From: Pisolithus tinctorius
Taxonomy: Eukaryota > Basidiomycota > Agaricomycetes > Boletales > Pisolithaceae
DNA: 64,000 nt
Assembly: GCA_024663395.1 (NCBI GenBank)
Contig: JANFAH010000106.1
Location: 62,001-126,000 of the forward strand
Direction: 5' to 3'
The position numbers and the translations under genes are program-made. Every line of letters starts with the position of its first letter. Positions within the stretch are counted from its first letter, which is position 1. Below the pieces are notes generated by a model. The model was not told the origin of the DNA, did no database searches, and worked only from the letters and a program-made list of their open reading frames with translations. Shown piece by piece: positions 10,385-21,663 of this stretch.

Positions 10385-11908
10385 ATGTCTCATCCTCGTA
10401 AACGCAACGACTGCTGGCCTTCCACTCGTGAACCTTTCAGGGAACTTCCCAACGGCTATTGCAAACGCCCGCCAAGCCCGAGCCCAAGTCCTTACAATGA
10501 GCCAGTTCTCCAAAGCCGCGCCTCCGCGTCGTCGCTCTCCGACGTTCATTCCGATTGCACCGTGTCATCCTTAGCCCCGGCGGGCCCCATTACGACCTCA
10601 CAACCCGGTTTCCCGACATATGAAGAATACAAACGCATCGAAGCAGCATACTTGGCGAACCTAGCTCCGCGCAAGCGTACCAAGGCACTGATCACGCAGG
10701 CGACATTTGATCAGATATGGGAGGTACTATGGCACCCAGGCTCGACCCGTGTTGGCACTCCGCAATTTCGGTTCTGGGTGAGGAAGACGTTCCGATTGGT
10801 GACTGTGCAGGGCGAAGGTGGTCGGGTCGGCCAAGCCTGGAGACCTTCTAGCAACTCCGAGAACGGGTCCAACTTGAAAGGAAAGAGAGGGAAGGATAAA
10901 GACTTGCCGCCTGTCGTGTTGCATGACAATCGGCCAGTGGCGATCATGGAACAGATGTACGAAGTGCTTTGTTATTGCCATGGATTAACAGAGCACGGCG
11001 GGAGGGATAAGACGTGTGCGGCTATCAGGAGGCACTATTCGTGGGTGCCGAAAGAGCTCGTCGCGCAGTTCGTCAGGGGATGTCCGACATGTTTGGTGAA
11101 GAGGGCTGGGAATTTGGCGTTGGCGGTAACGACGGACGGGACGAACGATTGGGTATCAAAAGAGAAGCAAGGGGAAGAGACAGGCGCGGGCAACAGTGAC
11201 AAAGGAGTGTTCAGTCCGATCGCCCGGTCGCCGGCGGGACCCGCAGGGTCATCCACCTCGTCGATTTTGAAGGCTAGCATCCCGCGTCCGCCCAACGATG
11301 AGAACGTGCTTCCGACTGTACCCAGGCCACTTGGAGGGTCAACTTTCAACATGCGGCGGAATAATCCCTTCCCGTCTGCCAGTCAACCCAAAACGGCCGT
11401 TTCCACACAGAATAACGCGAGAATGTTGGGAAACAACTATCTTGTTCCATGTCGCCTCAATACCGTGCCCCAGCTGCCGCCGTACTTCGCGCGTCCCGAC
11501 AACACCCTACGTTATCATGGAAACCTCATCAGTGGGAACGACATCTGGGACAGCGCTGGTTTACCGCCGCTTCGGGAGGCCTTGCTGGGCAGTGCAATTC
11601 GTAATCGTCCGTGCACGCTATGCGAGTCGTCAGCTCACGACGACGTAGACGAGCCCATCCTTCAACACTTACTCTTTACGAGACCCGTGCATCAGCAAGA
11701 GCCAGTGGTACCGGAACGTTATATCGACCCCGTGATGCTCAGGCTGAGCAGAATGGAGGGGTTGCCAACCAGTGAGATCACACCACCGCTGCGCACTTCC
11801 ACACCAGTCTCCCGAGACATCAGCCATCGTCATACCAGTATTAATCCCTCAATTGGTCCCGTAGTATTCAGCTCCTGGATCTGGGCCACCGACATCAACG
11901 AAATGTAG
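10385..11908 (+). CDS. Intronless protein with H2C2 integrase-type zinc finger
   Basis: This is a single-exon ORF of 507 aa. Residues about 195-245 form an H2C2 zinc-binding motif: CHGLTEHGGRDKT (H-x4-H), then about 30 residues to GCPTC (C-x2-C). This is the N-terminal zinc finger of retroviral and Ty3/Gypsy integrases, but no DDE catalytic core follows; the rest is Ser/Pro/Arg-rich and low in complexity. The N-terminus (residues about 75-130) has a conserved-looking charged segment. It resembles the domesticated integrase-finger proteins annotated in mushrooms. I infer a DNA- or protein-binding role in the nucleus; substrate and partners are unknown. It lies 270 bases downstream of the KRE6-like gene and converges on the kinase gene. 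Confidence 0.7.
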   Translation: MSHPRKRNDCWPSTREPFRELPNGYCKRPPSPSPSPYNEPVLQSRASASSLSDVHSDCTVSSLAPAGPITTSQPGFPTYEEYKRIEAAYLANLAPRKRTKALITQATFDQIWEVLWHPGSTRVGTPQFRFWVRKTFRLVTVQGEGGRVGQAWRPSSNSENGSNLKGKRGKDKDLPPVVLHDNRPVAIMEQMYEVLCYCHGLTEHGGRDKTCAAIRRHYSWVPKELVAQFVRGCPTCLVKRAGNLALAVTTDGTNDWVSKEKQGEETGAGNSDKGVFSPIARSPAGPAGSSTSSILKASIPRPPNDENVLPTVPRPLGGSTFNMRRNNPFPSASQPKTAVSTQNNARMLGNNYLVPCRLNTVPQLPPYFARPDNTLRYHGNLISGNDIWDSAGLPPLREALLGSAIRNRPCTLCESSAHDDVDEPILQHLLFTRPVHQQEPVVPERYIDPVMLRLSRMEGLPTSEITPPLRTSTPVSRDISHRHTSINPSIGPVVFSSWIWATDINEM

Positions 11909-12611
11909 TCAACGGAAACGCCGATTCCTCGTGGCTCCAGTAATACGTTCCTTTCCCTTATCCCATTCCCTGGGTGGATGTGATGGTCACTTTCCAGAGC
12001 TGCGATGACGTCCCCTTCACAACGTGCATTCTTTACCTTATTCACAACATACTATACTATAATCTGTCGACGGACACTCTTCATTCTAGTTGTATCACCC
12101 CATTAGCTTATGAACGCGAACACCTTCCATCTGTATATACAACATGGTTATCCATTCCAGTGGGTAACTATATACATATATCCGAGTGATGCCTATATAG
12201 TGTACAGACATAACTTTCTGAGTTTTTGCCTACATCTGGAATGAAACACGCTTCGAGGACGAGAGTTGCACTAACTAAAAAGCAAAGCATCTGCAACTGA
12301 CACAGATTAGGTTGAATGGAACAAAAAGCCAATAATTGACAGTGATGGAACAAAAGGGGTTGAGTGGATGATGGTAGTGGTTTGAAAAGACGACACTGTA
12401 ATTGTTGGGAATTTGGGTGCGTGAATTCGGGCGAACGAGCAAAACTTGGACAACTGAAACGATGATTAAAAGGCTTGACTAGGGTATGGAGGGAGGATAA
12501 AAGTGCAAAACGGCTATGATGCTAAAAAAAAAAAGGTAAGCACAGAGGTCAGATACAGGTGCCCGCCGATATCCTATCTCTGAAGATCCGCTCTCCTGAA
12601 GAGGGTTCGAA
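11909..12611. other. Convergent 3' region between the H2C2 gene and the kinase
   Basis: No coding signal. It includes an A11 run near 12525 and AT-rich stretches, consistent with two opposing 3' ends. Confidence 0.4.
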
Positions 12612-15600
12612 TCAGCACGAAAAGATAATGACAAAGAACGCCCAGGAGACTACGCACTCTCTGATAGTGTCGTACAAGAACTTGTAGCTTCGTAGGTTAC
12701 CTTTGAGGCGTCGGATATCAAGACTGTAGGTGTCTTTGAGGCGGTCTATCCTCGTCAATTCAACGGAGAAGCGGACTTCGTCCCCAGCATCCTGAGTTGA
12801 GTCACCATAGATGGGCTCTACGCCGCCGGGCGGGGACTGATCGACGGGAGAAGGTGCAGCAGTGATATTCTCGTCATCTGCAGACAACGAAGGTGGCGTA
12901 GGAGCGACACCAGAGACTTGAGATGACTGCCTTCGCATGAGCAAACCCTTCAGCATTCCGCCGGCAGATGGGTTCGAGGGGAGAGGTAGACCACGTTTAT
13001 CCACCTAACGTGAACACGTTCAGCCACAAAGCGCAGCGCTGTTAAACGTGGGACACTCACCCCGTTCGACGCAGCTGAGCCGACCATGGTAAAAGCAGCC
13101 AATCCATTTCCGGCTCCAACACCGCTGAAGCCCAAACCGACTGAACCACCCTTTTTTCTCTTCGCCCGGACACACCGGTACTTGTACTCACTCTCTGCCT
13201 TGAATTCCATACCCAACTCCTCCAAAACTTGACAAATCCGCTTCATCACCTCAGGTGGAGGGCTAGTAGTGATGGTAGTCTGATCAACGGCACCGTGGTG
13301 GATACGGAGGACATCTTTCGGAGGTGCCGACGAAGTGAACTTCCAACCTGCCCGGGAGAAAGAGAAAGAAATATCTGCAGCTGGAGTAGCCCGGGACTGA
13401 TCGCCATTCCTCGCCTTTTCTGCAGCAGACAAGTCGGTGCGAGGGGAAACTGCGGAGGCACGCTCCTCCGCGTCCACCTTGACGTTGCTGCGCCTCCTGA
13501 ACCATTGCATAACGTTGCGAGCCTTGATTGTTGAAGCTGGGTTGTCGCTGGTTGGGTGACCTTCTTTGACCATGCTCGGAAAAACGGCGGTTTGTCGGTG
13601 ATCTTGGGGAGGAGAAGTCGTGGAAGAGACAGGGGCTTGCTTCTCGAGGTCGCGATTTTCCTTAACAGGTGTTTCTCCGGTAGGGGTTTTTCCCTTGCGG
13701 TTCTTGATTGACCGGCTAAACGGCTCTACCATCACGGTGAGAGTGTTCCTCCTGTTCTTCTTTGCATTGTCGCTCGATGTAGGGCTCAGCAAAGACGTCC
13801 TGGAAGCAGACTGAGGCACATCAGTCGGCGAGGCGCCGGATGGTTGCGGCTTCTCCTCAATGGCAGATGTTGCACCCACGGTCGAACTCTCTGATGGGAC
13901 ACGGGAAGTATACCCGTACGTGCTGTCCGAATTGGAACCGAATATCTTTCCGAGTCCAAATTTGTCGATAGAGAGCCCCTTGCGATGACGGCTAGAAGCA
14001 GATCCGGAAGAGCCAACGGTTTTGACAGATTGTGCCGACTTTTCTTCCATGCTGGCGGTACCGGGAGGACTGGCCGGAGAGACAGCGAGTGTTGGAGTGA
14101 GGGGTTGACTGTCCCGTAAGGTAGAGTTTGACACCCTCGTGGAAGGTTTAGCATTCGAAGGTGTACTTGGGAGCGGTTTCGCGGTACCGTTGTCCACGCC
14201 TGCTGAAGGTCTTCGGGATGACTTTTCTTTAGAAGGGGTACCTGCAGCTTGTGGCGAAGAGGGCTTGCGCTCGCGAAGGTGAGTACTTTGGGTGGATGCG
14301 GGCTGAGGAGGTGATGCTGCTTTCCTGCCCGGTGTAGCAGCTTTGACTTGATCCAACCGCGAGGGTTCCAGGGGACCGAGTTCTCCAGGGTATTCGACCT
14401 GGATAGTGTGCCTAAACCCGCTTGGCCCTTTCTTCTTCGGGTCCGCGGAGACCTGAGTGGCGGTACCGTTGGAGACAGGAGGGGAGGCGTTGTCATTTGT
14501 GGGAAGGGACTGCGTCCCGTCAGGCGCAGAGACGGTAACGGGGATGCTGGGAGTTGGAAGGGCCGCGAATGGATCCTCGTCCATTGGAGTGCTCGAGGAT
14601 ACAGCCAGAGAGACCGCTTGCCGGGCCGGTGGCGGTGAAGAAGAGGAGTATAATGACTGGTCCACAGAAGTCTCATACAAATACTCGGGCTGGTTAGGTC
14701 CAGTCGCATTGTCTCTGTATGAGTGGCTGCGTGGTGCAGCAGTAGCGGACGATGTTGCAACGCTGAGCATCCCATCGACGCGAGCACTCTGCGTGCGAGC
14801 GACCCTGGAAGGCTCTTGTTGATTGGCCGTGGCAGCTTGGCGCATTTGCCTCTGATAAGCAAGCCTCTTCATCTGGTGTTGTTCCAAAGCCATATTCTCG
14901 AGATCCTCTACTTCATTGGTAAAAGTGTGGGCATGCGCTGAGAGCCAAGGGTGCGCCATGATAGCACGGAGGTCGGCGCGACGTGTTGGGTCGGGAACGA
15001 GCATCAGTGAAAGCAAATCTCTAGCCTCTTGGGAGACATATTCCGGGAAAGACAGCGGGGTATTCACAATATACTTGTACAAAAGGTTGATGTTGTCGCC
15101 GTCAGGATTAGCAGGGTCGTCATCAAAAGGTAGGTAGCCGGCGAGCATGGCATAAAGGATGACCCCGCACGACCAGACGTCAACAGCGGAGCCGACGTAG
15201 AGGCCTTCGGAAATGACAAGTTCCGGAGCCGCATAGCATGGCGAACCGCAGCTGGTCTGCATGAGATCGTCGGGACGATGTTCGAACCGGTTGGCGAAGC
15301 CAAAGTCAGTGATTATAACATTACGATGGCGATCGAGGAGAAGGTTTTCGAGTTTAAGGTCGCGATGCACGATTTTCTTTTGGTGGATGTACCAGACACC
15401 AGAAATCAACTGAGAAAAGAGCTTTGCAGCATCCTTTTCTTTGAGGTAGCGATGAGCCAGGATGTGGTCGAAGAGCTCTCCTCCCGAAGCGTACTCCAGG
15501 ATGATGCCAATATACTTGTCTGTTTCAATGACATCATAAAGGCGGACGATGTTTGGGTGTTTGAGGCTCTGTCAAGAATTCAACATCTGGAATGATCGTT

Positions 15601-16056
15601 GTGAAGATGACTTACCCGAAGAACCTCGATCTCACGCTCCACCTTGGACATCCTCACAGAGGTATCGATGTTTCCTCTCCGGATCAGCTTCACGGCAACC
15701 TCCTCTCCCCATTGGTGATGGAGACCCAGTTTGACCTTTCCGAACTCGCCTTCCCCGAGAGTCTGTAAAAGCAGATACGGACCAAATTTTGGGATGGTTC
15801 TGCGGGGATGAGCTGTCGTATAGGCTACTGCGGCAGGGTGAGAGTAGACGTCGCGATAAGCCAGTTGATTGTCGGCTGCCGAATGTTGTTGATGTTGTTG
15901 GGAAGAGACGACTTGATGGGAGGCTCTTTGACGCCGAGATGCTGATTGAGAAGCGGATGCTGGGGATGGCTGGACAGAAACAGACACAGGTCTAGAGACG
16001 CCGTGCTGCCGGGATGAGGCTGAATAGGAAGAATCGGGTATTTGAAGGTTGCTCAT
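12612..16056 (-). CDS. KIN4-like serine/threonine protein kinase (CAMKL group) with KA1 domain
   Basis: The spliced ORF is intact, 1,113 aa in three exons: 16056-15616, 15568-13061 and 13004-12612. The kinase domain begins near residue 95. Its motifs, in order, are the glycine loop GEGEFGKVKLG, VAVKLI with the ATP lysine, the catalytic loop HRDLKLENLL, DFGFANRF, the T-loop SCGSPCYAAPE and DVWSCGVIL. DFGFAN and the long Ser/Pro/Lys-rich tail are typical of Kin4/Kin1-type fungal kinases, which act in spindle-position or polarity control. The C-terminus (about 955-1105) looks like a KA1 membrane-binding domain split by the last intron. The start at 16056 is chosen because the upstream frame offers only a TTG. 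The large antisense and shadow frames inside exon 2 are not genes. Confidence 0.88.
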
Positions 16057-16669
16057 GGCGTCTGGACGAGGTGGTGGATTTTGAAGAGGAGGAGACAAGG
16101 GGGAAAAAAGGCAAACCGTTTAATCAAGCGTAAACCAGGAGATGCTTATAGTAGATAATGAAAACAAGCGCGTCCGCATGAGGGAGTAGTTTCCCTTGGT
16201 GGGCGACCCGAACATAACGAAAAAGGACTCAACTCACAGCAGCTGGGATTTATACAGTCTATGGGCTAGCTCCACCGTCACTACTGATTGGCCAAAGGCA
16301 GAGGGTTTGAGTTGTATGATGGAGAGGGAAGGTTGGATGGGGACAAAGACACGCGTGCGCGTGCGAAAGGACCCTACGCAGGTTTGACAATGACATGTCC
16401 ATCAATCCATTGCATGCCAGTGAATTGATGCCAGCAAACGTACCTAAAAGTCTCCGACAGTCTCTAAGACTCTAATACTGTCGCTGGTATGCCTCCAGGT
16501 CGTTCATAAGGCCAGCAATTTAGCGGACGGCCACTGCTGACCGACAATGTTTTTGCAATTTCCAACGGCAAACGGGTTATTTACAGTAACCGGCAAATAA
16601 CAATACCAGATGGAACCAAAATTTTTTCATGCACGTTCGACGTGCGCTTGGACAGTAATTTACACCCCT
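16057..16669. other. Interval between the kinase 5' end and the ADE13 3' end
   Basis: No gene seen. It must hold the promoter of the - strand kinase and the 3' end of ADE13; no clear TATA or CCAAT box decides the start. Confidence 0.4.
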
Positions 16670-18761
16670 TTAGACGTTTAACTCTACCCTGTCAGTCTTT
16701 GCAAGTGCTTCTTTCAGCTCCTCGTCCGCAAGAGCCGGCCCAACCCACTCCTTGAGGAACCTGTCCACCTGCTCTGGCGCCCGGCCGATAAATGTCGTTG
16801 GATCTAGTAGCTGGTCTAGTTCATCCTTGATAGGATCGAAGTATGGGTCTCTTCTGACACGCTCAATCAGGTCGTTTTCACGTCCAAGGTTCTTCACTTG
16901 ATGCGCAGCTTCATGGGATAACACCTGTTCCACACCACCAAATCAATTACGTATGCAAGTTAGCATCGTCAGCGAATGCCTCGGACAGCACCATCCCCAC
17001 TCACTCTAATCTTCTCGTGGGCCTCTTGCCTGTCACCTCCCTTTTTGACGATAGCCATGATCAAATTCTCCGTTGCCATGAATGGAAGTTCTTGCGCAAT
17101 CCGTCGTGCAATCACGTTGGGGTATACCACTAACCCTTCCGAGACATTCCGCAACGTTGAGAGGACAATGTCTGCCGTTAAAAAGGCCTCTGGCAATGTC
17201 ACTCGACGATTCGCACTGTGAAAATGAATTAGCCTTCCTAGACCCCTCCTGTTAGTCTGATAGGAGAGAACTACCTATCATCCAACGTCCGTTCAAACCA
17301 CTGCACGCTGTACGTCATCAGTGCATTTTGATGCAGCACTTGCAGATGCCTTGATAAACTGCACACACGCTCACAGCGCATGGGATTGCGCTTGTACGCC
17401 ATCGCAGATGACCCAATCTGCGTGGTCTCGAACGGTTCTTCGACTTCCTAAATTCCTTATCAGAACCAAAGACAAGCTCGATTCCCCGTGCCAGGTGAAC
17501 GAAAACTCCGACCTTGAGATTCGCCAACAGTCTTAAATCTGTCCCGATTTTGTGTGCAGTGGCACCCAAGGATGCTAACGGTGCCAGTACATCGATATCT
17601 ATCTTTCGCGAGTACGTTTGGCCGGTGACAGGATAGGCATATGGGAACCCGGAGAGCTTGGTCACTAGTCTGTCCAGCTCCTCCACTTTGTCATGGTCGC
17701 CATCAAACAAAGCCAAGAAACTGGCCTGCGTGCCGGTCGTGCCTTTTACACCGCGGAAGCCAAGGTCATCACGTGCCCTTTTGATGTTGCGGAGATCCCA
17801 GAGCAGCTCCTATATCATCGTTTTCAAGGCAAGATTATGTTTCCCATGAGAGGTTGAACAGGGAAGTGAATACAGGAGCTTACCTGAATCCACAGGGTCG
17901 CACGTTTTCCGACAGTGGTCAGTTGCGCAGGCTGGAAATGGGTAAAGCCGAGAGTTGGGAGGGCTCTGTTATCCTGTGCGAATACAGACAGCCGGGATAT
18001 CAGGACGGCGAGCGATTTCAAGAGATACGTGAGGCCAGTACGGATGAATATCAAATCCGCATTGCTGTTCCATCCCATCATCCACATATCAGCAACCGAA
18101 CACGAGTAGATAGACTAGTCTAAAGACGTACTCAGTCACGTAACAGGATGTAGCACCTAAACTGTGAAAGAGAGAGAGAGAAAACGTGTTTTCATATTAT
18201 GGTGGCGAGTGGCGTTGTGAAGAAGGGAGCGTACTGAATGATTCCCGCTGCGGCAGGAGCAACTTGACCAAACGTATGGACGTGTGCCATAACATCGTGG
18301 CGGCGTTTCTTCTCCTCTTTAGCGGCAATGTCAAACTGCTCCGGGGTCAGGTCCTAAGAAGGTCAAATTAATGGAGGTTGCCCTCTTATACCCCACGCCT
18401 GATACGGTGCGAAAAGGGGGTGGTGGCAAGAATGGCCCCTTTGGTTGCAATTGAACGTACCAGATTTGTTTTCATCTGTTCGATAGCTTCGTCGGTGATC
18501 GGTAGTCCGAGCTGCTTCTCAGCGATAGCGAGGTTTAGCCATAATTCTCTCCATGTCCGAGAACGTTTCTGAGAGAAACATTCTGTAAGATGATCGGATG
18601 GAAAGTACGAATGGAAAAACACGTACTGCAGGAGAGAAGAGGTTTGCCATGTCCTTGCTGGCATATCGGCTAGTTTACCGCGGTGGAGTTATCGGGGATG
18701 GACCTTGACGAGTGAAAGCTAACCTCGATAAAGGGGTTTGGTACGTCTCAAGGGCGTCCAT
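16670..18761 (-). CDS. ADE13: Adenylosuccinate lyase
   Basis: This cytosolic enzyme removes fumarate from SAICAR and adenylosuccinate in purine synthesis. Ten exons give an intact 484-aa product, the usual length: 18761-18724, 18669-18627, 18568-18461, 18353-18235, 18161-18132, 18064-17884, 17809-17513, 17447-17275, 17215-17005 and 16924-16670. Visible family blocks are [13 protein letters not shown] at the start ([12 protein letters not shown]), [43 protein letters not shown], the fumarase/lyase signature in [14 protein letters not shown] (GSSxMxxKxNP) and AELNV-like end VELNV. All introns are GT-AG and keep frame. It sits in the same direction as the kinase but has its own gene structure. 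Confidence 0.93.
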
Positions 18762-20532
18762 TGTATCTGCCAGTTGGTCGATTTGGCCGCGATGCAAGTG
18801 TCTGCAAGCACTCGGGTAACTCGTCAAGCTTCAAGAGCCGTTCCCGGCCGAATTTTGAGTGAAGCTAATTGGAAAAAACGAAAGGTCTCCCGTTCCGACA
18901 AGTATCCCCAAAAAAGACTCCGGTTTGACAGCGTCTCCGTGACCGATAATCGATAGAACGATGTGGGTTAGTATTACAGCCAGTAATCGGACCAGATCAT
19001 CAGTGGTGGGTCTCGCTAGCCGAGTCCTAGACAACCGTCTCACCTTGTGTTGGGTGCTTTCATTCGGCTGAATTCTTCGATTCGAAATTGAGTCCCTGCA
19101 CCATTTCACTGACGATCACACAGCAAGAATTCAACTCTGAACCCCTCCGGACTCAAACTGGATGCTCTGCATTCAGGGCGTCTCGAAGCACTCCGAGGCT
19201 TCCGGCTGCACTGGTTGGTTGTCTTGTAGCCGCAAACATTCTCTGAAACTTCTGTTTCAGCTGCGTCGTAACATACCGTTTGCCTGATGACCAGAACCTC
19301 TGCGCAGTCACAACAAGAAGAACCTTGGTATCGTATTGGATATTCCACGGCAGCTAGAAGCCTCATTCAGAACGCTCCCATATCCTTTTGGACGCTCTCG
19401 AATTCCATGAAAGCAACTATGTAGCGGGACGTCGCGAGGGTAACGTACAGCACAGGCCAGGTATTCATAATTCCCTTCACAGTGCCAAGTTTCTCTCATC
19501 TCCGCCTTCATATCGCTGGCAGTTCCGCAACCTTACCTGGCAACCTTTCGCGCGTCGTCTCCTGTCGTTTCGAACCAACTTGCGTGGTGGGTGTCAACGC
19601 ACAATATAATATCACAGGGGCTCGCAGCATGTATATTTTCGTGTGTACATGCGCATTGTACCCCACTTCAACATCGTGACCTATGGGTCACGACGTCATA
19701 CCATTCTATTTATCGAAAAATGTTCTTGGGGTACCCTGGTGTCCTCGGCGTTGCGAATACTAGTCAGGGCATGTAAGAAGATCCAAGGCCAATGTGACCA
19801 CTCGTCCCTGCGATTTACTCCCATGCTCGGCCACCATCATTCGGATCTAATAGAGCTTGCTGTACCAAGAGGGTTTCCACTCCGAAATCTAGGCTTTGAT
19901 GCGTAAGCAAAGCTGTTTCATGTGTCGGCACCACTTTGCAGCAGAAATAGCTCTCTCGCCCTTACTACCGTGGGCATTCCTACTGCATTTTCCGCTGTCG
20001 ATGCTGCGAGCACCAGCAATCTAGACTTGGACTGAAATGGGATGTGGCATCCATTCGTCGCCGGCCGTCACACGCCGAAGGCGTCCTGGGGTGGGTTGTT
20101 CTCATTTCAGTTCCATCGATCAGGGTCTCGCTCATAATTCTTACTTGGGGGGCTCGCTCTGCCTGTGGAGCCAAGTTAGCCACTTACAGAGTGCAGGGTC
20201 AGGGTCTTTGTACGTGTATGTTATACGGACAATACAGAAAAGCGATGCACGTGTCATAGACTCTTAATGCTTTTCTTGCTGCTCTGTTTTGCTAGGTAAA
20301 ATTGGTATCTGCGTGTACAGGCGTAAAGTGAATGTGCAAAGGTACGGCGAATGCATATGTCTTTAGAGGAGGAAGCGAACTTCGCCAGCAATAATATAAC
20401 GTCTCGATTAACGAGAGTCCGGATCGGTGCTGTAAGACCACGGACCAGCGCGACCATCCGAGTGAACGTTCTCTGGTTAACGCTGTCGGCCAGCAGAACG
20501 GAGAGGCCGAAAACAATGGAACGTGAGAACGT
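18762..20532. other. Unassigned interval upstream of ADE13
   Basis: Only short unrelated open frames occur here. No motif, RNA gene or repeat was recognised. The ADE13 promoter must lie at its left edge. Confidence 0.4.
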
Positions 20533-21663
20533 TCACATGAACGTAGCTGCTCGTATCGGTGGACGAGGTGTCGGAGCAACACCGTCGGGCTGCCCAGACA
20601 TTTGAATTTGTCCTTCATGCTGTGCTTTGAGGAGGTTCCCAACTCCTACCGCAATTGCCCCTACAGCTTGGGCAACTCCAGAGGCTAAGACTGTACCTCC
20701 GCTTATTGCAGGGATGGCAGGCAACGTTCCTGCGGTAATAAGGACCGCACTTAGCGTTGTCATCGCTTTGGGATGTTCGGCAGTGAGGAAATTGAGCGCT
20801 TGGCAAGCGTTCAGCAGCCACGTCGGAACGTTGGATACAGTAGTTACTGCTACACTCCGATTAGAATCAGGTTCAAACCGGGCATGATTAACACTTACCA
20901 TTGTTGGTTTCACCATTGTTTCCAGGAACGATGGCTCCTGGAGTGGTTGCTATCATTGGAAGAGGTGGGGATGATGACGACGGAGCAGTGGCGACTGCAG
21001 GACCCGTCGTGTTCGCACGCTGCGGTGAGCGGTGCTTGAATGCAGAGGTAGCAACATTTACCGCGGTTTCGGAGAGCATCTTAACCGGGTTTGGTCGATC
21101 TTTTGGAGGGGGTTGAGGAGGGTCGGCTCTAACAATCTCGATAACCTCCTTCTCTTTCGAAGATGCTGACGACGTCGAGCGAGTGCTACTCTTGGAGGAG
21201 GATCGTCGACGAGTTAGCCAGAAAGTTCCAAGATGGGAGGATTTCTGCTGGACCTCCACAGGGGTCGTTGCATGCATATCGATTTCCCCTAATACAGGAC
21301 GATCGGCGTTAGTAATGCCCAAAACGACGTCTAACCAAAGAAAGCGGACAACTTACAACCCATATTCTTCATTGCAATCTTAAATTTCTTCCAACTCCAA
21401 CGGTACTTGCCCCCGTTCATCTGAGCCATGACATTCTTTAACTCTACCAAACGCGCTTTGGCTTTGTCGCCGAGGTAGTGCTGGGCAACCTTATGCCAGT
21501 ACTCCTCCGGCACCTTGCGTTCGACACAACCAGCTCTAATTTTCTCGAGCCAGTCGTCTACGGACATGTCCCGCTTGGAATCTCCGTAGAACATGGGAGG
21601 GTTCTCCCATCCTTCGTAGATTGGGCTAAGATCGAACTCCTTGATCTTGAAAGCTTCGAGCAT
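20533..21663 (-). CDS. Fungal orphan-family protein with gag-like N-terminus and glycine-rich hydrophobic C-terminus
   Basis: Three exons (21663-21357, 21288-20899 and 20849-20533) give an intact 337-aa ORF. The N-terminal 100 residues (YEGWENPPMFYGDSKRD, then a Trp/Lys-rich segment near KYRWSWKKFKIAMKN) resemble a family I recall as widespread in mushroom genomes. Its layout, a pro-aromatic target strand followed by a helical DDWL segment, recalls a retrotransposon Gag domain. The middle is Ser/Pro-rich. The C-terminal 80 residues contain Ala/Gly-rich hydrophobic stretches (ITAGTLPAIPAISGGTV, then AQAVGAIAVGVGNLLKA) that could be membrane-inserting helices. Function is unknown. The splice sites are canonical and keep frame, which supports a real gene. 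Confidence 0.65.

Noticed and set aside
12590..12620. GGGTTCGAATC, like the B box of a tRNA gene
   Set aside because: No acceptor stem or anticodon arm can be formed around it, and it overlaps the 3' end of the kinase gene.
13786..14862. 358-codon - strand frame
   Set aside because: It lies in another frame of exon 2 of the kinase, where Ser/Pro-rich coding keeps alternative frames open.
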